A stretch of DNA of 64,000 nucleotides from Niebla homalea. Its lineage: Eukaryota > Ascomycota > Lecanoromycetes > Lecanorales > Ramalinaceae. The stretch covers positions 62,001 to 126,000 of the forward strand of contig JAHGAU010000026.1 in the NCBI GenBank assembly GCA_019925105.1. The letters run 5' to 3'. The notes beneath the pieces are model-generated. The model was given only the letters and a program-made list of their open reading frames with translations. It was not told where the DNA came from and ran no database searches. This document shows, piece after piece, positions 33,235 to 43,689 of the stretch. Both the position numbers and the translations under genes were made by a program. Numbering within the stretch: position 1 is the stretch's first letter; each line of letters starts with the position of its first letter.

Positions 33235-35410
33235 GAATGTGCAGGACGCCTTCAGACGGCTTATTGCTCCTCATTGCTTAAGATAAGATATATAGACAAA
33301 AAAGCGATTCCCCGTCCATCTGCCGAGCATTCGCCGAAGATGATTAGCTTCTTGGCGTCTCGCCGCTGCAAAATTGTCGCTTAAACGAATTCTACGGATC
33401 CGTACATCAAGGAGATAGCCGGTAACATTGTCTAACCACCTATGCTCAGTCACTTGATCAATGCCTTTGAGCTTTACCCTGGGTTTGCCTTGCGATGTAA
33501 ATGTACTTGACGATTGATTTCCCCCTTCCGCCTGCGCAGTAACCATATGTCCCGATGGGAACCCTGTCTTCGCCAATCCGTTCGCCTTGAAACCGCCACC
33601 CCTCGACCTCAGCTTGAGCGCTCCTCAGACAGGTCGCCCATCGAAGGCCTGAGTGCCATGTCCCTTGATGCTCAATAACTTTGTCCAAATTTAATACTAT
33701 CAGTACAACATCAAGCCGATTCTGCCATTCTATGTCGAGTCAAGCGCCAGTTACAATCAAACACCCTCTACCTCACTTTCATCATAGCTCGCAAGTCGCT
33801 TCCGATGGACAGACTCCAGGTGGGGTGAAGCTACTGTCTGTAGGATCGCCAGAGTCCTTGTTGTGTTTGACGGCCCAGTAGACCTCCTGCGACCCATCCG
33901 CAAATGATCAGCGATGGTGAGGAATCGAAGACTTGACTCTTACTGACAAGCCATCCAAAGGAATCCGCATTGAGTATAGTCCTTTTAGCTGGCGATGGCT
34001 TGCCTTCAGAGTCTTTGCCGAGGCCTGCAGCTAGTTATCGATTATTTTGGGGCCCATACGCAAAAATCCGAGTATCGTCGAGAGAAGTCTGCTCCCTGGG
34101 TTTATCGCCCTGACAAATCGGGCCCGCATGTCTACATCAGGGTATCAGTCAAAGGGATTTTCAGCAATGTGATGGAAAGCGCTGGCTGAGGAGTCGATCT
34201 CAACGCATACCGAACACGGTTCAGTGAGGTCCAGGGAGCATGTGTCAAAGACCCTTGACAGCAAGAATTACTTCACTCACGTCAGCTCACGGAAAAGACT
34301 ATATCCACCCATAGTCAACATCTTATCCAGCACCTCTGCAATGATCCAGGTGGGCTAGTGTCTGGTACCTGTCGGAATCTTGACGTCCAAAGCTCTTTAC
34401 ACCTGCATCTCCTCTGCTATCGCGACCCTGTGTCCCGCAATTGCATGTGACCAGGAAATCCAGATCAAAAATTCCCGACATCGCCTATGCCGAAGCTGAC
34501 AGCTTTGAGGAAGATGGCGAGTTGATTGTCCAGATCATGTCCTCTGGCTATAACGACAGCTCCGTTCTCCGTTCGCTGATTGGCATGGCTGCTCAAAGCT
34601 TTGCCTCCTCCGCCATTGGGATGGATTGCGGGGACGTGTCGTATATCGTGGAAGAATTCAAGTAACACGATCACCTGTACCGGGTAGAAGAAAAGACCAG
34701 TGTTTGTAATGCAGGTCATTGGGCCAGCCGGCAAATTATTCGCAGTGGTGGCTAAAAGCGCCTTAGCCTGGACCGCATGATTGTTTGAGTGTGGAGATTT
34801 TTCGTTCAAGACGGTACTTTATCCATGATTCGTTGGACGGGTGTGAGATAGTCTTTACGCCTGAGCTGCTGTAAGAGGAGCAACTCGCTGATGAAGAGTT
34901 TGGCACGTAACACCCGAATTCCCTTGGTACTGGGATCTATTTATATACCTCGGTCACAATTGCTGACCCTGGTTGTTCTGACAGAATCGGATGTCAAGCA
35001 CCATGTCTCTTGCAGGCGGGCATCGAAGGAATTGAGGCAAAGCACGATGCTGGATGCTTGTGTCAGGGCCCAGAGCACCAGTTCTTTTTGAGCTTGCCGC
35101 AAGCGACGGCCTGTTGTTTGGTGGTAGATTTAGTAGACGATACCGTGATTTTGTGCCGACTTTTCAAGAGTAAGCCCAGGGAAGCCTCTGCCTCAGCTCT
35201 GCTTGAAAACTGGATGTCCCATTACCTGAACATGTAAACACACCAGGGTCGGAGTGAGCGTGGGCATTTCACGCCTCAAAAGGCAGCAACGTTGACTGGG
35301 AACCGATAACGTGAAGCAAACTCACGTGCCTCATACTATATTAACCCTCCGCTCCCGCAATTTATCCTAAAACTTCACCAGCCGTGACAACAAAAGGAAA
35401 AGGGGGGACA
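33235..35410. other. 2.2 kb without a recognisable gene
   Basis: Short frames lie on both strands. A plus-strand frame ending at 34665 (IAYAEADSFEEDGELIVQIM...) and one ending at 35237 (CCLVVDLVDDTVILCRLFK) have protein-like stretches but no start, partner exon or family that I can support. The upstream flank of the tRNA is included. Confidence 0.4.
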
Positions 35411-36234
35411 ATGTCTCAACCCGACCCTCTCTCCACCCACGTCTCCTCCTTCACGGCACCCTCTCCACATCCATCTTCTCCCTCTCGCAAGCCTCCCCAA
35501 GCTCTACACCCCTCACCATTCACATCACCGCCCGCCTCATTGACTCACCCAGCCCAATCACAATCCTCCTCACCAACTCTGTTCTATTCCCCTCACTCCA
35601 AAGCTTTTACAGCAGCTACTTCTCCCTGACATCCGCCACCACCGGCTCGAAACCGCAGCAGATGCGTCTATATGGAATGATAGCCCCGCGCGTGATGAGC
35701 AGGAATCCCCATGCTGAGCTCATGACGTTTTGGACTGAGAACGATGATGCCACTGTCATTACCAGCGACAACGCTTACCACCCCGACGACGACACCATTG
35801 TTGACCCGAACGGTACAAACCCCGACAATAACAATCCTGACGACAACGACAACATCAACTGCAACAATAACTGCAACAACAACAAAACAACAACAGCAAC
35901 AACACCACCTTCTCCAATCCCCTAACCCTCAGCCCTCCTCCCGCTACCCCGAACGCTACTGCCATATCTCGCCATAGTGGGAACACCACTGGCCGGATTG
36001 GTGGTGGGGAAGACATACGAGATCAGGCTGAGGAATATCCGTGGGTTATACCCTGGATGTGTGTGGTGGTGGGGCATAAGAGAAGAAGAAAAAGGGGGAG
36101 TTGGTGTTGCATATGGTAAAGGTGGAGGAGTGTTTGAGTTGCTTGCCAGTTGCGGGTTTGGGTTCAGCTGGGGGAAGTGGTGGGGGAGCGGCGTAGAGAT
36201 GGTGGGGAAGCCGATTTTGAGAATTGTGGATTGA
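35411..36234 (+). pseudogene. Broken gene of unknown fungal family
   Basis: Coding-like sequence lies in three frames on the plus strand. The ATG at 35411 (MSQPDPLSTHVSS) is in one frame. From about 35450 a different frame reads TPLTIHITARLIDSPSPITILLTNS and continues to 35925, ending in an Asp/Asn-rich low-complexity tail built on AAC repeats. From 35977 a third frame reads GTPLAGLVVGKTYEIRLRN and YPGCVWWWGIREEE to the stop at 36232-36234. The second and third blocks look like the two conserved parts of an uncharacterised fungal protein of about 200-250 residues. Two frame changes, one without any intron signal, suggest a pseudogene or sequence errors. The function is unknown. Confidence 0.4.
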
Positions 36235-37030
36235 CGTTTTGGTCTGAGAGATAAAGGATGAATGCCAAGTAGGACAAGGGGGGTTTGGGATATCGGTTGA
36301 TTGGAATACTACCACGGCATAAACCCGATTTCAATGCTGATTCATGCTGACACGACTTGTTCTTATTTATGCCTTGCTCATTTTGATTGATGGCAGATGA
36401 TAGTATGCCTACCTGGATTCTCTCGAGGACGTTTCCAAGCAAAGCTCCGTAGTAGCCCTGCTTTTCTCCCGGCAACTTAACCCTGGAAGACAAAGTTGCA
36501 TTGCTCTTAGCGCTGGACAAGTACAATAAATCTTCCTTGACATACATACTCGATACCAATGAATTCGAGCTAGACGGACTTCTGGGAAAGGGGAACTTCA
36601 TGTTAGGAATTATCAATTTGGTGAAGCCATATGAAGCATTGTCGGTACCACCACTTTTCCCTTTAGACCCTGAACTGAGCTTGCTCTTATGACTTCACTT
36701 CAGCACTTCGACAAGCATCTCTGCTACCTCTACCTTTATACCGGGGTGGCCACACTTGGATGCAGCCTTCCTGTTGTCGAAAAGACAATCTGTGTGTGCG
36801 CGTCGGCCTTCCCTCGGTCATATGTCATTAGCGTCTTGACATTCATCCAAGCACGTTTTGAGTAATTGTCATCCTGATACCGCACACGATATCCTGTCCC
36901 TCGACATTTGCTTGCAACAGACCACTGCGCTGTGCTTTGCAGGTATCAATTCTGTGCTCCCACACAGAGCTCCACCAATCCCACCCCCAACCTTCAGAGC
37001 GAGCCATTCCAGAAGTCGGAAAATGGCAGC
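36235..37030. other. Intergenic, no supported gene
   Basis: A minus-strand frame is open across 36164-36690 with a fragment VKLPGEKQGYYGALLGNVLERI that ends at a GTAGGC donor-like site (about 36411). I see no convincing start or following exon. The last 150 bases form the leader of the RWD gene. Confidence 0.35.
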
Positions 37031-37894
37031 ATGTCCCTCCTCGAAGAGCAGCAAGAGGAGCGCGACGTCCTCTCTTCCATCTTCCCGGACGAGCTAACCG
37101 ACCTCTCCGACTCCTCCTTCAGCATCCTCATCAAGCTCGACCTCCCGCCTTCCCTCCTCCCCTCAGGCGCTGAAGATGGAGACGAACCCCGTACGTCTGA
37201 TACCTCCCCTCTTCTTTGCCCCCTCTCCCCTCTCTCACACATCCATCGTCCCCACACCCAACCCAAATCGCACAAAGCTAAGTAAGACTCGAGCCTCAGC
37301 GTCCGTCCTCCTCACCATCGACCTCCCGCCCAGCTACCCCTCCACCGCACCCACGCTCTCATTATCCTTCCCTCCTCCCACCTCCTCCTCGTCGCGCCCG
37401 CCCCACCTCTCAGCCACGGATTTCCCAACCTTGCTCTCCGACCTGCACCCCACGATCCAGGAATCCCTCGGCACGGCCATGATCTTCACGCTGCACTCGG
37501 CGCTCAAGGAGTCCATCGAATCGCTGATCCAAGCCCGGGTCGACGCCATCGCGGCCGGGGAGGAGGACGAGAAGCGGAAGCGGGAGGAGGAGGAGGATCG
37601 GAAGTTTGCGGGGAGAGGGTCAGTCGGGAGGGCTTCCTGCGGTGGCGGGAGGGGTTCTTGAGGGAGAAGGCGGAGGGGGGGAGGAGAGGGTGAGGAGGGA
37701 GGTTGAGGAGGGGTTGGGGAAGAAGGGCCGGGTGGCTGCTGCGGCGGCGGGAGAGGAGGGGGAAGTTGACGGGACGGATGTTGTGGGAGCGGGGGATGGT
37801 TGGGAAGATCGGGGAGGAGGGGGAGGAGGGGGAGGGGGAGGGGGGGGGAGGGGGAGGAGAGGGGTTGATGAGGGGGATTGTGGTGGTGGGATGA
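37031..37894 (+). CDS. RWD-domain protein, GIR2/RWDD1-like; several frame changes
   Basis: Exon 1 is 37031-37190 (SLLEEQQEERDVLSSIFPDELTDLSD). An intron begins GTACGT at 37191 and ends at 37293 or 37299. Exon 2 continues the RWD domain (VLLTIDLPPSYPSTAPTLSL, LHPTIQESLGTAMIFTLHSALKESIESLI) with a charged helix. After KRKREEEEDRKFAG the expected family blocks remain but in other frames: REGFLRWREGFLREK from 37625, EERVRREVEEGLGKK after the G7 run at 37675-37681, and KLTGRMLWERG after the G5 run at 37758-37762. That last block is the hallmark of GIR2/RWDD1 proteins, which bind DRG GTPases and Gcn1 on ribosomes. The shifts lie in or beside G-runs, so base-call errors are likely; genuine decay is the alternative. 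A polyG/GAG tract follows. Confidence 0.7.
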
Positions 37895-38376
37895 GTCTGA
37901 GGAGGAGGGGGGGGAAAGAGCTGGGGCTTCTCATCTTGAGTGAAATGCCAAGAGATGTTCGGAGGATGGTATGCGGAAGGGAAGGGAGCGCTCTCTTTGG
38001 ATTGGAACCCTTGTTGATGATGTTATGAGTGGGTGGAAAATGATAGACAGGGTCGCCCAAATGGATGTCCTCAGGCTCGGACTCGATAGACCATGGATCA
38101 GCAGCAGAGTAATGGGAGCACGAAAATCGCGCGTGCATTAGACATCTGAGGGCATAGGATTCCTTTACTTGAAGACGGAAACTGTTGCGGCCAGATTGGC
38201 CAAAGTGAGAGGTCACCGGACTCTGTTTCCTCTCCAAAGAGCCACGTGACTGGTTGGTAGGAGGATTCTTCACGCAGAGATCAATTTTTGGATTCATCAA
38301 ATAAATTCCTCGTCCGGCTGTAAGACAAGCAAGCGCACACCAAGACCTCACTTCAACACATACATCCGCTACATCC
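37895..38376. other. Convergent intergenic region
   Basis: This is the 3' flanks of the RWD gene and the secreted-protein gene. Its left edge is G-rich microsatellite-like sequence (about 37810-37920). No gene is seen. Confidence 0.45.
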
Positions 38377-39030
38377 TTACCTAGTCACATCCACTCCCTG
38401 ACCAGGAATCGGCACCCTCTGCACCGTCGCCTCCACCGGCCCCACCGCCTCCGTCGTATTTCCGACCTCATAAAACGGCACCCCATACACTATAACAAAA
38501 AACCCCTTACTCGTCGACCCCACTCTACTCCAACCCCCCCTATCCTGCCCTTGGAGGGGGGCTGTCCCGTCCTCATCCCCCACACAGTCCATCACCACAT
38601 CCCTGGCGGTGAAGCCGACCTCCTCCAGGCTAAACGCGCCCACCTCTTGCTCGTTCTCATCGCGCACCGCGATGACGCAGGTCTTGTGGCGCCAGAATCC
38701 GTCTTCGGGGAGGATGAAGTCGGCTGTACCGCGCATGTAGGACCAGTCGTAGAATTTCTGGGGGATGGTGGGGGGGCCTGGGTTGAGGATGGCGCCGAAG
38801 ATGGCGCTGATGCAGTCGGCTGAGGAAGGGCGGAGGCGGCGAGGGTCGCGGTCGGGGAGACAGGTGATGGGGTAGAGGGACGTAAGATTAGTGGTGATGT
38901 TTGTGGAGGGAGGAGGATTGGAGGGGTAAAGGCCGCGGGTGTCGTCGAGGGTGATGGGGGAAGCAGAGAGGAGGTTGAGATTGCAGAGCAATAAGCAATG
39001 GGTGGACAGTAGCCATCGAGGGTACATCAT
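38377..39030 (-). CDS. Secreted hypothetical protein, 217 residues
   Basis: This is a single exon. The N-terminus MMYPRWLLSTHCLLLCNLNLLSA is a signal peptide. The mature part has N-glycosylation sequons (NITTNLTS), a Pro/Ser-rich beginning, then a compact domain with cysteines at PITCLPD, SADCISAI, KTCVIAV and VMDCVGD, consistent with two disulfides. Aromatic blocks are FYDWSYMRGTADF and FFVIVYGVPFYEVG. The cysteine spacing around CLPDRDPRRL...DC..AI...C resembles a group of secreted proteins frequent in Dothideomycetes and Eurotiomycetes without known function. Whether it is surface-bound or released cannot be told; no GPI signal is visible. Confidence 0.7.
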   Translation of the reverse strand: MMYPRWLLSTHCLLLCNLNLLSASPITLDDTRGLYPSNPPPSTNITTNLTSLYPITCLPDRDPRRLRPSSADCISAIFGAILNPGPPTIPQKFYDWSYMRGTADFILPEDGFWRHKTCVIAVRDENEQEVGAFSLEEVGFTARDVVMDCVGDEDGTAPLQGQDRGGWSRVGSTSKGFFVIVYGVPFYEVGNTTEAVGPVEATVQRVPIPGQGVDVTR

Positions 39031-39663
39031 TTCTCACAAAGAAAGTGGATCTGCACCGTGATGCAGCGAGGGTGGGATGTGGTGTTTGTTGGAATATCCA
39101 AGGAGGCAACGAGTGGACAACCATGATGGATCCGTATATCATCTTGATTAAGCTTATTTTGAAGGGCTATCGGCTTCAATTGTTGATCAATGATGAGACA
39201 TGATGCAGGGAAGAGACATGAGGGAGTATGATGGTTGAAGCGCATTGGCGATGGGTGAGTTATCCTCAGACATCTGAGTGGTGGAGGCGTGATGTCAATT
39301 GCCTCAGGTTGCGTGATGCTCAATCTCACAGAATGACAGAAAGCATAGAAGATCGTTACTCTTGTGAATTGATGAAGCGCAGTAATGAATTGCATTTTGA
39401 AAGGCTTGAAAGGTATCAGAAATGGAAATCGCCGCGCCGGCGCCTGCGGCCCGGTGTTCGGCTTTGGGGCGGCGATAAGGTTCTCCCCCACCGGAAATAG
39501 CATTTGATCCCGAGGTGCTCCATCCTCCAATTCTCCAGCAGTCAATCTCACATACACACACACACTCTCTCTCTTTCTCCTACTCTCATATCACATTCAT
39601 CATGAGTCGATGACAATTACAGCAATATAGACTGCAGTAGCTTCAGGACTGATACAGGTCGCC
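39031..39663. promoter_or_regulatory. Divergent intergenic region
   Basis: About 630 bases lie between the secreted-protein gene (minus) and the F-box gene (plus). They include a CA/CT microsatellite at about 39550-39580. Frames here are short. It must contain both promoters. Confidence 0.45.
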
Positions 39664-41712
39664 ATGGCCTTTCACCTCCTAGCCTTACCTCACGAGGTCC
39701 TCCACCTCATCTTGACTCTTGTGGATCCACAGGACGTTGCCGCCCTCTCATGCTGCCGCTCTCTTCATCGATTCATCCGGAGCGATCGTCTGCTGTGCAA
39801 GGAGCTATACCTCAAGACCTATGTATGGTCCATCGAGGAACCTCGTGTTGTTTGGTCTCATTGTCAATAGGATGACCCGCGGAAACGATACGGGGCCAAG
39901 GAGCTTGATTGGGACACAGAATTAAAACAACTCGTAAGAACGGCGAAGATCCTCTCGTCCAAGGATGGCGATCTCAAGGTACGTCTGAGATACTCTCCTC
40001 ATACTATTGGCACAAGCCCATCCATCGAAACCACGCACGACTAATATTCAACAGAGGCAGCATCTTGAAAACATCGTCCACTCGGTCGACCACCTCCTCC
40101 AAACATGCACAACAGGACGGATTGATATCGAGACCTCTCGAAATATGTCACTGCTATTAGACCTTCTCGGAGACCAGCAAATGCATCGAGATGAGCTACA
40201 AACAGCATCTTCCCTCTACAACTGGGCCCATCTGAATGCCTGGCGTGCTCGTCCATCATGCCTCCACTTTCGCAGAGCCACAACTACCATGAGGGACCTT
40301 GATGAATCTGATGGCTCGGCTGGCGAAGGCGATGATGAAGATGAGGATGAGGTTACTGGGTTCGAACCAGAGCAACTCTCATACACACTGCAAGAGGATG
40401 TCGACGCCGAAGCAGATGATGAAAATGACGAGCCAGATGCCGATCAGGGTACCACTAATCTCTCCCATGTCTTCGTCTCCGGCATAGGTCGACCCTCTGA
40501 GGGTACCCGATCAGGCCGTCAACGACGAAGAGATACTCCAAGACCACCTGCAATACCACAGGTAGATCGGAACGAAACCACGAGGCGTCAGATGAGCGCC
40601 AAGCTACATTGTCTTTCCGGCGTCCCCATTCAGAAAATCCATCGCAACCCTCAAGTCAGCATCAGTGATCACAACCTCAGACATGAGCGCAACAAGGCGC
40701 AAATCCATCCCTACGCTCGATCAAGAGTCTATGATCTCCGCCAGCACACCGAGGCCTCCCTTTGGGGTCCCTTCTTCCCAGACGGGTCACAGAAGGTAGA
40801 CTGGGAGAAGGTCGAAGCCATCATGTTGATACTAGACCACAACATGATGCTATATTGCTGCACCCATGAAAGTCCCGATCCAGTAGTCGTACCTAGATGG
40901 GACAAGCCTTTTGAAGGTGCCGCTCCTTACAGCTACATTTCCCGCAAGACCGACCTTCCGATGGAACCGGCACTGCCGCTCGAAGCGCAAGACCCATACG
41001 GCATCACGGGTACATGGTATCGTATCGTCTGTTTCCTCGATTACACGGAGCTCTTCGAATTCAACTTCCAGGGTCACTACCCGCCGGGCAACCAGCCGCG
41101 CCCCGCTCTCGACACCGAAGAAGCGATCCGCCTCATCACAATGAAGCTGGTGGTATCCAAGATTGAGCCCCCGGGAGAGGAAGACGGGCAGGGCTTGCCC
41201 ATTGTGCATTTCAGAGGCACATCGTCAAGCGTGCGCCCGAGTTGGGATCCCAACGCCAACTCAAAGATACGAGGTGTGTACAATGCAGATCGTCTCGCCC
41301 TCTCCCCCCCCATCAGTCAAGCGCCTGATGAGACTTCCAAAGCTAACATCTCCTTTTTTGCCCGAGGCACCGTCAAGCTCACCCCGGAAGGTGAAGTCCG
41401 CTGGACCACCTGGTCCATCTTCCACGGCGAGGAGCGTTGGCGCAGCGAGGGCATCCAAGTTGGGGGCGTGCAGTCGGCAAGGGGGGTTCTGGGATACTGG
41501 TTTGATAAGTATGTCCGCCATCGCCCTATACCTTGAGAGTCCTTTGGGAAGGGGTTCGCTCACATGATTGCTTGCTTCCTATTAGGGACTTCGACGAGCA
41601 CGGTCCCGCCGGCCCAACCGCCTTCTGGAAATCGCACGACGGTATCGAAGCGCCACAAAAGCGTAACGAGCGGTCGCATGAGCTGCACGCGCTGCACATG
41701 CCCATGTACTGA
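39664..41712 (+). CDS. F-box protein, 615 residues
   Basis: Four exons (39664-39822, 39871-39978, 40055-41508, 41586-41712) join in phase through GT-AG introns. The N-terminal F-box is at residues 5-45 (LPHEVLHLILTLVDPQDVAALSCCRSLHRFI). A charged, disordered region follows, with Asp/Glu repeats (about 180-240) and an Arg-rich patch. A C-terminal domain of about 300 residues is conserved-looking (WGPFFPDGSQKVDWEKVEAIM, YGITGTWYRIVCFLDYTELFEFN, VRWTTWSIFHGEERWRSEGIQVGG, RGVLGYWFDKDFDEHGPAGPTAFWK). That C-terminal arrangement is typical of an uncharacterised fungal F-box family. It should act as a substrate adaptor of SCF ubiquitin ligases through Skp1; the target is unknown. Confidence 0.88.
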
Positions 41713-43689
41713 CCGCACCAGATCTATTCTGCGAGAAACATGGTTTGATCGGGTGCGAGGAATAGACCGAGCGGAGGGGAATTTGGCAGACCGTTGATGC
41801 ATGCACTGGATTCGCAATGGTTTCGGGAAGCATTGGAAGGAAGTCGGGGGAGTCTGCGGTACTTCAACATGTGGTAAGGGCGCAGGTCTAGGGGAGGGTT
41901 GGCCTTGCACAAACTCTTCACCATTGCACTTTGATCAAGCAAGATAGATTGCAAGATAGTTTGCAAGATAGATTGCAAGATACGGGACTCACGGCCATGC
42001 TCCCACTCGACTTTGAGCAAAAAGGAGCATGCCCCCACCTCCCCCAAATCAAAATCTTCTCATTTCCCTATCCCTCGTTAACCTTTTCCTTTCCCCAATT
42101 TCCGTTGATGGATTCGTCCCGCGACAAGGACAATAAAATCCGAGCAGATCAACATCAGATCCGTACCATCTCGCTCAGACTTCTGGGTTCTTCCTCCCTC
42201 TCTCTCTCTCGAAAGATGGTTTTGAAACCTCACTGCGCGGCTCCTTACTTCTCGGAAAACTCACAGATGACGCAGACGAAGCGGCAGACGAGGCAAGAGG
42301 AGCTGTCCCCGTGGACTTTACGAAGGCCTTGGCGTTAAGGCGGGGTGGGAAGAGATCGACGACGAGTTGGCACCGTATTCGCCGTTCTCAGTTCAGCGAG
42401 ACTGGGGGAATGGGGAGATGGGTGTACTTGTAGGATTTTTACGTAGGGGGATTCACAGGGGTCAAAGTGATGATGTGGGTTGCTGGTAGAGAAGAAGTGT
42501 GTGGGGGACCCTACTGTACTGTACCCCTGAAAGGTGGGAGGCGAAGAGAGGAAAGACGATGGCATGATACCAGAGATAGTATTGAGGGGTTGGACGGGCG
42601 GCGGTAGAAGGAAAGGCCATGGGTCAGATACGGTCATTGGACAAAATGTTTTGTGGAGGTGGATGGGCCGGCTCTTACATTGCCGCTTTCACTGGGCAGA
42701 CAGATGTGATGTAGAATATTTCAAGGACACAGGGGATCATGGGAAGAAATCTCGTGCGGTTTGTCGAGAGGAGATGGATGTGTTTGCTGAAGCTATTGGT
42801 GTATTAGGCTGAAAGATGTGTGAGCGTGGGCGTAAAGCATCTAGGACACAGCTGCAAGAAGGGCGACTCAGATTCTCTAAGATCAAAATGTATGGGTCAT
42901 AGCACATCACCTGGACCCAGTGACACGATCGTCAATCTAAGAGAAGATCAACTCAGGGCGACAATAAGCCACAAATCATCACCCCTTAAACATGTAATCA
43001 TCAAAATGCAAAGTTTGATCTTGGAGGTACCGCTCGCCTAATATCACCCTTGCCCCTTGTTGTCACCTACTGGTATTGGTTTGGGCTTTGCTTTCAAGCT
43101 TGGACGTCTGAGATCCTTGGCCATCTTGGATTCCGACTGGTTGGTCTTCTTTTCCCCGTCTGTCCCTCGCCAAATCAACTTGCAGTTTTACGGGTAGGTG
43201 TTCCTGGATGATCAAATGCCTGACCATTGGTTTGAAGCCTGCGACAGCTGTTCATTGAGGTCTTCTTGCGAACGAGGACGTATCATCTGTGCGATCAATC
43301 AGGCGGGTGGTCCGGCAACGTGCGTTGATACATATTGTGCTGCCGCATCCTCATCCACACGCACATCCAACGCATTTCCTTTCAGCTTGAAGATAGTGTT
43401 CACATGCATATGCAAGATTTGTCAGTCGGTGGGTCGTCCAGGCCGTCGTCACTTTCCAACTGTTTGGTAATACGCTTATATCACGTCATCCGATGGGGCA
43501 ACAACCACTCGGATTATCATACTGGTACCATTCCATCCTGCTTGCCGCATGCTTGAGTCCCTTCGAAACACACGAGCCATGAACTAAAAGTTCAGCCTGC
43601 CTAGTACAGCCGAGACTGCATGAAGTGGCCGAGTCACGAGATTCGTCCCAACAGTTCGCCCATCAGTCACAAGGCGCACGATGATGCTT
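41713..43689. other. 2 kb without a recognisable gene
   Basis: Short frames only. A plus-strand frame at 42108-42338 starting MDSSRDKDNKIRADQHQIR has no partner exon and no family. Convergent flanks of the F-box gene and NPR3 lie at the two ends. It contains the 12-nt repeat described separately. Confidence 0.4.
41941..41982 (+). repeat. Short tandem repeat, about 12-nt unit aagatagattgc, 3.5 copies
   Basis: The unit aagatagattgc recurs with one internal variation (agtttgc). It lies in non-coding sequence about 230 bases downstream of the F-box gene. Confidence 0.75.

Noticed and set aside
33271..33688. Two overlapping minus-strand frames upstream of the tRNA
   Set aside because: No motif, signal peptide or splice support.
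36164..36690. Minus-strand open stretch with VKLPGEKQGYYGALLGN
   Set aside because: A donor-like site follows, but I found no start, no continuing exon and no family, so it is not called as a gene.
37800..37930. G-rich tract as a functional G-quadruplex or regulatory element
   Set aside because: It is a simple GGA/GGG microsatellite following a coding region; no evidence of function beyond composition.
37620..38351. 243-codon minus-strand Pro/Ser-rich frame
   Set aside because: It is antisense to the G-rich part of the RWD gene; the prolines come from poly-C.
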